Below are positions 1 to 8,093 of a stretch of DNA of 30,250 nt, one piece after another. Source of the DNA: Clostridiales bacterium UBA1758 (GTDB lineage Bacteria > Bacillota > Clostridia > Oscillospirales > UBA1758); contig DCHG01000002.1 of NCBI GenBank assembly GCA_002315595.1, positions 38,843 through 69,092 on the forward strand, given 5' to 3'. The notes under the pieces were generated by a model that was not told where the DNA came from, did no database searches, and saw only the letters and a list, made by a program, of their open reading frames with translations. The number at the start of each line of letters is the position of its first letter. The first letter of the stretch is position 1. A program made the position numbers and the translations under genes.

Positions 1-1
1 C

Positions 2-406
2 ACCCGCCGTGGCGACGAAAGCACCGGATGGGCAATGGGTTGGCGCATCAACTGTTGGGCGACACTCCGTGACGGCGACCATGCGTTGAAACTTCTCAAC
101 GATCAACTCCGAACCGTCGGCGGTCGAAACCCGAAAATCAAGGATACTGCCCCTCACGGCGGTACCTACTTAAATCTTTTCGATGCACATCCGCCGTTCC
201 AGATCGATGGTAACTACGGTGCCTGCGCCGGCATTATCGCGATGCTGATGCAACCGAACGATGACGATTCCGTCGAAATCCTACCCGCACTCCCGTCGGC
301 GTGGAAAACCGGCGAAATTCGCGGTCTGCGCGGTGTGGACGGCAAAATTCACGATATTTTCTGGGATCATGGCAAGGTCAACCACTTCTGCCGCGATCCG
401 CAATAA
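2..406 (+). CDS. GH95 family glycosidase (alpha-L-fucosidase-like), C-terminal part
   Basis: This is the 3' end of a gene that begins outside the window; the frame is open from base 2 to a TAA at 404-406. The translated 134 residues carry the late part of a glycoside hydrolase family 95 protein. Visible family blocks are GDESTGWAMGWRINCWATL near the start, GGTYLNLFDAHPPFQIDGN (residues about 54-72) and the closing beta-sandwich segment with LPALPSAW. GH95 enzymes are mainly alpha-1,2-L-fucosidases, with some L-galactosidases, acting on host or plant glycans by an inverting mechanism. The catalytic residues lie mostly upstream and cannot be checked. The next gene starts 18 bases later, which suggests a glycan-degradation operon. 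No signal peptide can be assessed. Exact sugar specificity is inference. Confidence 0.85.
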   Translation, partial: TRRGDESTGWAMGWRINCWATLRDGDHALKLLNDQLRTVGGRNPKIKDTAPHGGTYLNLFDAHPPFQIDGNYGACAGIIAMLMQPNDDDSVEILPALPSAWKTGEIRGLRGVDGKIHDIFWDHGKVNHFCRDPQ

Positions 407-424
407 TTCCGGGAGGATGATCAG

Positions 425-2962
425 ATGAACGAACGACTCTCCCGCGTGCTTCGCGGTGACACAGACAATGTTCTTTTGCCGTTTTTTTGGCAACATGAAG
501 GGCATACCGACGAAATTCCCGAGCGTCTGCGTCGGATTTATGAAAGCGGTTGTCGCGCCGTTTGTGTGGAATCCCGCCCGTTTGAGGATTTTGCGGGGCC
601 GAAATGGTGGCAACATATGCAGGTACTTCTCGATGAAGCCGAAATACTCGGGATGCAGGTTTGGATCCTCGACGACAAGCACTTTCCGACGGGCTATGCC
701 CTCGGTGCCGCCGAAAAGGACGCTTCCGTCCGTCGCCTTTATTTACGCGAATACCACATTGACGTCCTCGGTCCCGTCAAGAACGGTGCGGTCATTCTTC
801 CGCCACTTGATAAAAATTATGACGAAAGCATTTACCGTGTCGTCGCTTTTAAACGCGATCGCCATGATGAAACGCTTTCCGGCAATCCTTTTGTTTTAGA
901 TTTCAAAAAGAATGACAAATTTCTGTATTTTTCTTTGCCAAATGGTTGTTGGCGAATCTTTTTTATCATCAAAACACAGCGTTGCAAGGCTTTCTATGTC
1001 GACTTTTTAAGTGATCACGGGATGGACGCCCTCGTTGAAAACGTCTACGAGTCCCATTACCGCCACTTTGCAAAATACTTCGGTACGACCATTCAGGGCT
1101 TTTTCTCCGACGAACCCTCCCTTGATTGCGATTATTATCCCGCATCCGCCCCGGACAAGGGCAGTTATTACCGCGGCGTCGGACAACCGGGCGTTCAACT
1201 TTGCTGGAATGACAATGTTGAAGCAATCTTCACTCCCGATGACCTCGATCGTCTACCCCTGCTTTGGTATCCCGATGAAAATGCAAACGAATCCGACCTT
1301 CGTTATCGCTTTATGGACGGTGTGACGAAACTTTGGCGTAATAAATTTTCCTATCGTCTCGGCAATTGGTGCCGCGCACACGGCGTCAAATACATCGGTC
1401 ATGTCGTCGAGGATCTGAACGCGCACTGTTGTCTCGGGTACAGTGGCGGTCATTTCTTTCGTGCACTCGAAGGTCAGGATATGGGCGGCATTGACATCGT
1501 TCTGCATCAGGTCATGCCGGGAATGGGCGATCATATTTCCGCTTCCATCATCGCCGAGTGGGCAATGGAGCCGGATTTTTTCCATTATGTGCTTGTTCAT
1601 CAGGGCTCCTCACTTGCCCGAATTACGCCGCATATGCGCGATCAGGCGATGTGCGAGGTCTTCGGTGCCTATGGTTGGGCCGAAGGCGGCGTCTGTATGA
1701 AATGGCTGATGGATTTTTTGATGATCCGCGGAACAAATCATTTTGTCCCGCACGCCTTCACCGATTTTTATCCTGATCCCGACTGTCCGCCGCATTTTTG
1801 GGCAAACGGCGCAAACCCGCAATACGACGCGTTTTCAAAAATCATGCGCTATACAAATGCAGTCTGCACTCTGCTTGAAGGGGCGGAACGCATCACGGAT
1901 GGTGCGGTGCTTTATCACGGCGAACAGCACTGGCTCGATTACAACGCCATGCCGTCACAGATCCCCGCAAAGGCTCTGTACGACGCGGGCATTGATTACG
2001 ATGTTTTGCCGATCGACGCACTTTCCACGGCAAAGGTCACAGACGGAAAACTCATCGTCAACGGGCACACACATCGTTTTCTTGCCATTCCGTCATCTTC
2101 AAAATACGCACCGGGGCTTGCGGATATCCTGACCGATTTCGTCGGTCGGGGGTTGCCCGTCTTTATCATCGGCGATGTGTGCGAAAAACTCCCCGGCGAA
2201 GCCGTCAGCGTCACGGCTCTTGCCGATACCGTGCTGAAACGTGGGCTTGCATTTGACTATGATCTGGGAGCGCATTTCCTTCGTGTGGCAAAATTTGTTC
2301 GCGGAAGCGACTGCATTTTCTATTTGTTTAACGAGTCCGATTCGGATATTTCTGACAATATTATCCTAGATGTAAACGGCAAATATCTGCTTGTTGACCT
2401 GCTGAACAACGAAGTCTTCCGCGGTGAAACCGTCGACAGACGCGTCGATATCGACCTTGTTCGCGGCGAAAGCAAACTGCTTGTCTTCGGGTTGTCGAAA
2501 GATGAATGGGCGCGTTACCCCGAGATCCCCGTGATTTCCGACGAAGAAATTTCCGATGTGAAATGGGAAATTTCAATTCTCGAAACCGGCATTGACGCCG
2601 ATTTCCGTCCCTATCGCTCCGATGCTTCCCTGTGTAATATCACGGGTGCGGATGCCTTACCCGAATTTTCCGGCAAAATGCGCTATCGGGCAAAATTCAA
2701 TTTCGCCCGTCTGCCGAAATTCATCGACCTCGGCGTTGTCGGTGAAAACGCACGTCTTTCCGTCAACGGTGTCGACCTCGGTCTGCGTGTCACCGCCCCC
2801 TACCGTTGGGATATTTCGGATGTCGTACGCAACGGTGAAAACGATGTCGAGATCATCGCGTCAAACACGCTTGCCAACCGTTTGCGCGACACGTTCTCGC
2901 AATTCATGCTTCTTCCACCTTCCGGCGTTCAGGGACCGATCAAGATGATCAATGCAAAATAA
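425..2962 (+). CDS. GH106-like glycosyl hydrolase (alpha-L-rhamnosidase-type fold)
   Basis: 845 residues with no signal peptide, so probably cytoplasmic. The N-terminal part has the barrel pattern of GH106-like and related uncharacterised glycosyl hydrolases: a 'YESGCRAVCVESRP' strand-turn near residues 37-50, 'GMQVWILDDKHFPTG' near 77-91, an acidic 'FFSDEP' motif (D229, E230) and 'VVEDLN' (E329), both plausible catalytic acids. The last 130 residues form a beta-sandwich of the galactose-binding type, with LSVNGVDLG and 'NGENDVEIIASN' motifs usual at the end of GH2/GH106 proteins. The start is supported by GGGAGG at 411-416, nine bases ahead of the ATG. It sits directly behind a GH95 gene, so the two probably work together on fucose- or rhamnose-containing oligosaccharides taken up by the cell. 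Substrate is not determined by the sequence. Confidence 0.7.
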   Translation: MNERLSRVLRGDTDNVLLPFFWQHEGHTDEIPERLRRIYESGCRAVCVESRPFEDFAGPKWWQHMQVLLDEAEILGMQVWILDDKHFPTGYALGAAEKDASVRRLYLREYHIDVLGPVKNGAVILPPLDKNYDESIYRVVAFKRDRHDETLSGNPFVLDFKKNDKFLYFSLPNGCWRIFFIIKTQRCKAFYVDFLSDHGMDALVENVYESHYRHFAKYFGTTIQGFFSDEPSLDCDYYPASAPDKGSYYRGVGQPGVQLCWNDNVEAIFTPDDLDRLPLLWYPDENANESDLRYRFMDGVTKLWRNKFSYRLGNWCRAHGVKYIGHVVEDLNAHCCLGYSGGHFFRALEGQDMGGIDIVLHQVMPGMGDHISASIIAEWAMEPDFFHYVLVHQGSSLARITPHMRDQAMCEVFGAYGWAEGGVCMKWLMDFLMIRGTNHFVPHAFTDFYPDPDCPPHFWANGANPQYDAFSKIMRYTNAVCTLLEGAERITDGAVLYHGEQHWLDYNAMPSQIPAKALYDAGIDYDVLPIDALSTAKVTDGKLIVNGHTHRFLAIPSSSKYAPGLADILTDFVGRGLPVFIIGDVCEKLPGEAVSVTALADTVLKRGLAFDYDLGAHFLRVAKFVRGSDCIFYLFNESDSDISDNIILDVNGKYLLVDLLNNEVFRGETVDRRVDIDLVRGESKLLVFGLSKDEWARYPEIPVISDEEISDVKWEISILETGIDADFRPYRSDASLCNITGADALPEFSGKMRYRAKFNFARLPKFIDLGVVGENARLSVNGVDLGLRVTAPYRWDISDVVRNGENDVEIIASNTLANRLRDTFSQFMLLPPSGVQGPIKMINAK

Positions 2963-2998
2963 ACCCATATTTAGCCTTTCGTGAAAGGATCTTTTTCT

Positions 2999-3844
2999 AT
3001 GGAAAACAACAATCTTCTCATCGGGCCGGAGGACTACGCCGAGCCGAGATGTCTGCTTTGCGGCGACGATTTCGGTACCTCGGACGAAGCCATCCGTTCC
3101 ATTGACCAGCGGCGGGTTGCCGAAAAACTCGACGAATACACCGACCGACGGGATTATGCGGGCGCCGAACACCATTTGTTGTATTGGTTGGAGGAAGCGA
3201 AACTCGGTCATGATCTGCGCGGTGAATTCATGCTCCGCAATGAATTGATGGGCTTTTACCGCAAACAAAATCGACGTGACGAGGCTTTTGAAAATGCCGA
3301 TCGCGCCCTCGCAATCATTCATGAACTCGGCAGTGAAGAAAACATCTCTTCCGCAACCTGCTATATCAATTCCGCGACCGTCTATGATGCCTTCGGCGAG
3401 GCCGCCCGTTCCATTGCGTTATTTGAGCAGGCAAAGCAGATCTATCTCCGGCAACTCCCCGAAAACGACGCAAGACTCGGCGGTCTTTACAACAATATGG
3501 CGCTTGCGCTGACCGCACTTCGACGCTTCGGCGAAGCATATGAATGTTACCGTCACGCGCTTGATGTGATGTCGCGCGCCGATCACGGCGCTCTCGAACA
3601 GGCGATCACCTATCTGAACATGGCAAATGCCGTCGAAGATGAGCACGGCTTGGAAAAGGCGGCAGAAAAGATCGACCAATATCTCGGCATTGCCGAAAAT
3701 CTTCTCAACGACACGTCTCTCGTTCGCAATGGTTATTACGCCTTTGTTTGCGAAAAATGTGCGCCGACCTTCGATTACTACGGATGGTTCGTTCTTGCGG
3801 CGGATTTGAAAGAAAGGGCGGAAAAGATCTATGCAGGGGCTTGA
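2999..3844 (+). CDS. Tetratricopeptide repeat protein paired with DUF4037 gene
   Basis: 281 residues from the ATG at 2999. An in-frame GTG at 2981 is possible, but the GAAAGGA at 2983-2989 lies 9 bases before the ATG and favours the later start. The protein is alpha-helical with TPR-like repeats through residues about 40-230: paired helices with the small/large pattern (for example 'NMALALTALRRFGEAYECYRHAL', split over two helices). It has no signal peptide or membrane segment. The end overlaps the DUF4037 gene by 14 bases, so translation of the two is coupled. TPR proteins next to, or fused with, DUF4037 proteins recur in Clostridia, so it is probably a partner or scaffold for that enzyme. 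Its biochemical role is unknown. Confidence 0.75.
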   Translation: MENNNLLIGPEDYAEPRCLLCGDDFGTSDEAIRSIDQRRVAEKLDEYTDRRDYAGAEHHLLYWLEEAKLGHDLRGEFMLRNELMGFYRKQNRRDEAFENADRALAIIHELGSEENISSATCYINSATVYDAFGEAARSIALFEQAKQIYLRQLPENDARLGGLYNNMALALTALRRFGEAYECYRHALDVMSRADHGALEQAITYLNMANAVEDEHGLEKAAEKIDQYLGIAENLLNDTSLVRNGYYAFVCEKCAPTFDYYGWFVLAADLKERAEKIYAGA

Positions 3845-4769
3845 ACTTTCTCGCAGATTTTATGAGGAATACGGCATTCCGATGCTCGCCGAATTCCCGG
3901 ATGCGACAGTGCATTGCGCCGTCGGTCTTTGCGGAAGCGGTTCGGAATGTTTCGGTTTTGACGACGAAACTTCGCGCGATCACGATTTTGAGCCGGGATT
4001 TTGCATTTTTCTTCCCGGTGAAGACATCGTCGACCGCCGTGCGGCGTTTTTAATGGAACGCGCATATGCCAAACTCCCGAAGGAATTTATGGGCATAAAG
4101 CGTTCAAATATTGCCCCGGTCGGCGGTCAACGCCACGGAATTCTCCGTGCCGACGAGTTTTTTACCGAAAAGGTCGGCTCGCCCACAGGGGAGTTATCCG
4201 TGCAACAATGGCTGACCATCCCCGAATATGCGCTCGCCGAAGCCACAAACGGCGAAATTTTCCGCGATGACAGCGGTCTTGTGTCCTCCGTTCGCACACG
4301 GCTCGACACCATGCCGGAGGACATCCGCCGAAAGCGTCTGTCGGGCAATCTGCTTTTCATGGCGCAATCCGGGCAATACAATTACAATCGTTGCCTTGCC
4401 CACGGCGAAACGGGGGCGGCGCAGTTAGCCGTCGCGGAATTCGTCAAAAGCACAATGGCAGTGGTGTTTTTGCTAAACGGCAAATATATGCCCTACTATA
4501 AATGGAGTTTTCGCGCAATGCGTGCATTGCCAAAACTTTCGATCCTCGCCGAAACGCTTGAATACCTCATCACGACCGGCAATGACGGCGATATGGCATC
4601 CGACAAATACTATATGATCGAGGACGCTGCTTCCACCGTTATCGACGAATTGATGGTGCAGGAACTGACAAAAGCAACCTGCGGCGACCTCGAAAAGCAC
4701 GCCTATTCGGTCAACGACTCCATCGTCGATCCCGAAATTCGAAATCTCAATATTCTCTGTGCGGTTTGA
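3831..4769 (+). CDS. DUF4037 domain protein, nucleotidyltransferase-like
   Basis: 312 residues. Residues 32-54 hold a GSGSE motif (G35-E39) and a D-H-D pair (D50, D52) in 'SRDHDFEPG'. This is the glycine-serine plus D-x-D metal-binding pattern of the nucleotidyltransferase (pol-beta-like) superfamily, as expected for DUF4037. The rest is helical and fits the DUF4037 domain that follows. The gene begins inside the end of the TPR gene (14-base overlap), and its TGA lies 14 bases before the ATG of the NrdG-like gene, with AAAGGAAG between, so all three are likely one transcript. Family members may transfer a nucleotide to a small molecule or protein, but no substrate is established and none is visible here. 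Confidence 0.75.
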   Translation: MQGLELSRRFYEEYGIPMLAEFPDATVHCAVGLCGSGSECFGFDDETSRDHDFEPGFCIFLPGEDIVDRRAAFLMERAYAKLPKEFMGIKRSNIAPVGGQRHGILRADEFFTEKVGSPTGELSVQQWLTIPEYALAEATNGEIFRDDSGLVSSVRTRLDTMPEDIRRKRLSGNLLFMAQSGQYNYNRCLAHGETGAAQLAVAEFVKSTMAVVFLLNGKYMPYYKWSFRAMRALPKLSILAETLEYLITTGNDGDMASDKYYMIEDAASTVIDELMVQELTKATCGDLEKHAYSVNDSIVDPEIRNLNILCAV

Positions 4770-4783
4770 AAGGAAGTATCCCA

Positions 4784-5473
4784 ATGTATATTCACGGATT
4801 ACAGAAAATGACGCTTCTCGACTTCCCCGGTCGTGTCGCGTGCACCGTTTTTTTGGCTGGATGCAATCTTCGTTGCCCCTTTTGCCACAATTCCGAACTG
4901 ATCCCAATGACTGCTGAGCCGATCATGGATGACAAAGAACTCATCGAGTTTCTAAAAAAACGCAAGGGACTTCTCGACGGTGTCGCCTTTACCGGCGGAG
5001 AGCCTTTGATGACACCGGGGGTTTCCGACCTCTTTGCACGCATCCGCGACCTCGGGTATCCAATCAAACTCGACACCAACGGATGCTTCCCCGACCGTCT
5101 TCGTTCCGTCGTGGATGCGGGATTGATCGAATATGTGGCAATGGATATCAAAAATTCTCCCGAACGATATGCAGAAACCTCGGGGCTTCCAAAACTTGAT
5201 CTTGCTCCAATTCGGGAAAGCGTTCATTTTTTATTGGACAATTTCGTTGATTACGAATTCCGTACAACGGTGGTTAACGAATTACACCACGAGGACGATT
5301 TTGTCACAATCGGCGAATGGATCGACGGGGCAAAACAATATTATTTGCAGGCGTTTAAGGACCGCGATTCGGTTATTTTTGAGGGCTTTTCCGCCCCATC
5401 CGAAACCCAAATGAGTCGCTTTGCGCAAATCGTACGTCCCCATGTCGGCAAGGTTGAAATACGCGGTTTATAA
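4784..5473 (+). CDS. nrdG: Anaerobic ribonucleotide reductase activase (radical SAM, NrdG-type)
   Basis: 229 residues. The radical-SAM cluster motif CxxxCxxC is at C27, C31 and C34, and 'FTGGEP' follows as the SAM-binding glycine motif. The N-terminus 'MYIHGLQKMTLLDFPGRVACT' pattern is typical of the larger NrdG-like activases of anaerobes. The enzyme would use a [4Fe-4S]+ cluster and S-adenosylmethionine to place the glycyl radical on NrdD. The start is the ATG at 4784, preceded by AAAGGAAG; an in-frame TTG at 4766 overlaps the previous stop and is less likely. nrdD follows 239 bases downstream but has its own promoter, so this gene probably belongs to the upstream operon. Unlike the common order, the activase comes before the reductase. 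Confidence 0.85.
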   Translation: MYIHGLQKMTLLDFPGRVACTVFLAGCNLRCPFCHNSELIPMTAEPIMDDKELIEFLKKRKGLLDGVAFTGGEPLMTPGVSDLFARIRDLGYPIKLDTNGCFPDRLRSVVDAGLIEYVAMDIKNSPERYAETSGLPKLDLAPIRESVHFLLDNFVDYEFRTTVVNELHHEDDFVTIGEWIDGAKQYYLQAFKDRDSVIFEGFSAPSETQMSRFAQIVRPHVGKVEIRGL

Positions 5474-5480
5474 ACTTTTT

Positions 5481-5512
5481 CCCCCTTTCCCATAATTATT
5501 CGGGAGAGGGGG
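5481..5512 (+). other. Inverted repeat between nrdG and nrdD
   Basis: CCCCCTTTCCC at 5481-5491 can pair with GGGAGAGGGGG at 5502-5512 (11 pairs including one G-U, 10-base loop). There is no T-tract after it on either strand, so it is not a convincing intrinsic terminator. It may stabilise the 3' end of the nrdG transcript. Confidence 0.4.
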
Positions 5513-5514
5513 AA

Positions 5515-5530
5515 TTACTATATATTGTGG
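5515..5530 (+). promoter_or_regulatory. NrdR box 1 upstream of nrdD
   Basis: The 16-mer ttACTATATATTGTgg matches 13 of 16 positions of the NrdR consensus acaCwAtATaTwGtgt. NrdR is the nucleotide-sensing repressor of ribonucleotide reductase genes. A second box starts exactly 31 bp further on, the usual three-helical-turn spacing of paired NrdR boxes. Confidence 0.85.
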
Positions 5531-5545
5531 TCATATAAAAAAATC

Positions 5546-5561
5546 CCACAAAATATTGTTG
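5546..5561 (+). promoter_or_regulatory. NrdR box 2 upstream of nrdD
   Basis: The 16-mer ccaCAAAATATTGTtg matches 12 of 16 positions of the NrdR consensus. It ends 10 bases before the -35 element at 5572. With box 1 it forms a tandem pair on the same helix face. Confidence 0.8.
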
Positions 5562-5571
5562 AAAATAAGTG

Positions 5572-5600
5572 TTGACCTCTCCTCTAACCTATGATATATT
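5572..5600 (+). promoter_or_regulatory. nrdD promoter (sigma-A type)
   Basis: TTGACC (5572-5577), a 17-base spacer and TATATT (5595-5600). Transcription would begin near 5607, giving a leader of about 105 bases before the nrdD ATG at 5713. The position just downstream of two NrdR boxes supports it. Confidence 0.8.
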
Positions 5601-5712
5601 ATATTTCGCCGCAAGAAAACGCAATCACAAATCGCATATTCTCGGTATGATTGATCATCATTCTGCGTTCGTTTTCCGGGCGCTTCAAATTCCACACCAC
5701 AGAGGAGATTTT

Positions 5713-8085
5713 ATGTACAAGGTAATTAAACGCGACGGCAGTATTTCCGACTTCAACATTGCTAAAATCAGCGCCGCAATCACCAAGGCGTTTGAAGCGC
5801 AGCAGAAGCAGTATCATCCGAGCATCATTGATATGCTCGCACTTCGTGTCACCTCGGACTTTGAGCCGAAAATCGAAAATGACCTGATCTCGGTCGAATC
5901 CATCCAGGACTCCGCCGAAAAAGTCCTTTCCGAAGCCGGCTATGCCGACATTGCAAAGGCGTATATTCTTTACCGTAAACAGCGCGAAAAGGTCAGAAAT
6001 GTCAATTCCGCATATCTCAACTATAAAGATCTCGTTGACAATTATTTGCAGATCAACGACTGGCGCGTCAAGGAAAACTCCACCGTCACCTATTCCGTCG
6101 GCGGTCTTATCCTCTCAAACTCGGGTGCAATCACCGCAAACTACTGGCTCAGCGAGATTTACGACGAGGAGATTGCAAACGCACACCGCAACTGCGATAT
6201 TCATCTGCATGACCTGTCCATGCTTACGGGCTACTGCGCAGGCTGGAGCTTAAAGCAGCTTATTCAGCAGGGACTCGGCATCCCGGGCAAGATAAATTCC
6301 TCACCCGCCAGCCACCTCTCCACCCTCTGCAATCAGATGGTAAACTTCCTCGGAATAATGCAGAACGAGTGGGCGGGCGCACAGGCGTTCTCATCCTTCG
6401 ACACCTATCTTGCTCCCTTCGTCAAGATTGATAACCTCAGCTACAAGGAAGTCAAGCAGTGCATTCAGTCCTTCGTGTTCGGCGTAAACACCCCGTCACG
6501 CTGGGGCACTCAGGCACCGTTCTCCAACATCACCCTCGACTGGACTGTCCCCGCAGACCTCAGGGATATGCCTGCAATAGTCGGCGGCAAGGAAATGGAC
6601 TTCACCTACGGCGACTGCAAGGCAGAGATGGATATGGTCAACAAGGCGTTCATCGACATCATGATCGAGGGCGATGCAAACGGACGCGGCTTCCAGTATC
6701 CCATCCCCACCTATTCAATCACCCGCGACTTTGACTGGTCTCCCACCGAGAACAACAAGCTTCTGTTCGAGATGACCGCAAAGTACGGCACCCCCTACTT
6801 CTCCAACTACATCAACTCCGACATGGAGCCGAACGATGTCCGTTCAATGTGCTGCCGTCTGCGCCTCGACCTGCGCGAGCTTCGCAAAAAGTCCGGCGGT
6901 TACTTCGGCTCGGGCGAGAGCACGGGCTCTGTCGGTGTCGTAACGATAAATATGCCCCGCATCGCATATCTCGCGACTGATGAGGCGGACTTCTACCGCC
7001 GCCTTGACAAGCTCATGGATGTATCGGCACGCTCGCTGAAGATTAAGCGCACCGTTATCACCAAGCTTCTCAACGAGGGACTTTATCCCTACACCAAGCA
7101 CTACCTCGGCTCATTTGACAACCACTTCTCCACAATCGGTCTCGTCGGCATGAACGAGGCGGGACTCAACGCAAAGTGGATAAATGCGGATATGACCACG
7201 GAAAAGTGCCAGGAGTTCACAAAGGAAGTACTCAACCATATGCGTGAGCGTCTTTCCGACTATCAGGAAAAGTACGGCGACCTGTATAACCTCGAGGCAA
7301 CTCCCGCGGAGAGCACCTCTTACCGTCTTGCAAAGCACGACGTTGAGCAGTTCCCCGAGATAATTACAGCCTCCGAGGCGGGCGGAACTCCCTACTACAC
7401 CAACTCCAGCCACCTGCCCGTAAGCTACACCGACGATATTTTCACCGCACTTGACATTCAGGATGAGCTTCAGACTCTCTACACCTCGGGTACTGTGTTC
7501 CACGCCTTCCTCGGCGAGAAGCTGCCCAGCTGGGAGGCGGCGGCAAATCTTGTACGCAAGATTGCGGAAAACTACAAGCTCCCGTACTACACGATGAGCC
7601 CCACCTACTCCGTATGCAAGAACCACGGTTACTTAAACGGCGAGCAGTTCGTATGCCCCGAGTGCGGCGAGACTGCCGAGGTTTACAGCCGTATCACAGG
7701 CTACTACCGTCCCGTTCAGAACTGGAATGAGGGCAAGACCAAGGAATATCAGGACCGCAAGGAGTACAATATCGGCACATCCGTTCTGACTCACAAGGGT
7801 CCCGTTTTCCACGAGGAAAAGGCTTGCGAGTGCGCACCCGCTGTGGAGCTTAAGGGCGAGAAGAGAACAATCCTCTTTGCAACCCCGACCTGCCCCAACT
7901 GCCGCATCGCCTGCAGCTATCTCGATAAGGCGGGCGTTGCCTACGAAAAGCTGATGGCAGACGAAAATGTTGAGCTTGCAAAGTCCCTCGGCGTAAAGCA
8001 GGCACCCACACTTGTCATAATCGACGGTGAGGATGTTCAGAAGTACGCGGGCGCGGGCGCAATCAAGCAGTATCTTGCAAAGTGA
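5713..8085 (+). CDS. nrdD: Anaerobic ribonucleoside-triphosphate reductase with fused C-terminal redoxin domain
   Basis: 790 residues from the ATG at 5713, preceded by AGAGGAGA; an open frame reaches back to 5569 but overlaps the promoter. Residues 1-90 are an ATP-cone allosteric domain. The catalytic barrel follows, with an MCCRLRLD motif (C380, C381) and other class III blocks. A Cys-rich metal site (CPEC near residues 650-653, with an earlier Cys and partner) precedes the glycyl-radical segment 'SRITGYYRP', where Gly663 is the expected radical site. Beyond the usual end lies an extra domain of about 75 residues: 'ILFATPTCPNCRIAC' with a CPNC redox motif at 727-730, and 'APTLVIIDG', the cis-proline loop of a thioredoxin/glutaredoxin fold. 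It makes dNTPs from NTPs without oxygen. Overlap or near-contact with trxB suggests the fused domain is its electron donor. Codon use changes near codon 125-145. Confidence 0.93.
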   Translation: MYKVIKRDGSISDFNIAKISAAITKAFEAQQKQYHPSIIDMLALRVTSDFEPKIENDLISVESIQDSAEKVLSEAGYADIAKAYILYRKQREKVRNVNSAYLNYKDLVDNYLQINDWRVKENSTVTYSVGGLILSNSGAITANYWLSEIYDEEIANAHRNCDIHLHDLSMLTGYCAGWSLKQLIQQGLGIPGKINSSPASHLSTLCNQMVNFLGIMQNEWAGAQAFSSFDTYLAPFVKIDNLSYKEVKQCIQSFVFGVNTPSRWGTQAPFSNITLDWTVPADLRDMPAIVGGKEMDFTYGDCKAEMDMVNKAFIDIMIEGDANGRGFQYPIPTYSITRDFDWSPTENNKLLFEMTAKYGTPYFSNYINSDMEPNDVRSMCCRLRLDLRELRKKSGGYFGSGESTGSVGVVTINMPRIAYLATDEADFYRRLDKLMDVSARSLKIKRTVITKLLNEGLYPYTKHYLGSFDNHFSTIGLVGMNEAGLNAKWINADMTTEKCQEFTKEVLNHMRERLSDYQEKYGDLYNLEATPAESTSYRLAKHDVEQFPEIITASEAGGTPYYTNSSHLPVSYTDDIFTALDIQDELQTLYTSGTVFHAFLGEKLPSWEAAANLVRKIAENYKLPYYTMSPTYSVCKNHGYLNGEQFVCPECGETAEVYSRITGYYRPVQNWNEGKTKEYQDRKEYNIGTSVLTHKGPVFHEEKACECAPAVELKGEKRTILFATPTCPNCRIACSYLDKAGVAYEKLMADENVELAKSLGVKQAPTLVIIDGEDVQKYAGAGAIKQYLAK

Positions 8086-8093
8086 GAAATAAT

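Noticed and set aside
281..682. Reverse-strand open frames across 280-5000 as genes
   Set aside because: They run opposite to clear coding regions with recognised domains and lack ribosome sites; they are codon-bias shadows.
5481..5512. Intrinsic terminator after nrdG
   Set aside because: The stem is good but no T-tract follows on either strand; kept only as an inverted repeat.
5569..5712. Longer nrdD start at 5569 (48 extra residues)
   Set aside because: It overlaps the promoter and has no ribosome site; the ATG at 5713 has AGAGGAGA and begins the normal ATP-cone sequence.
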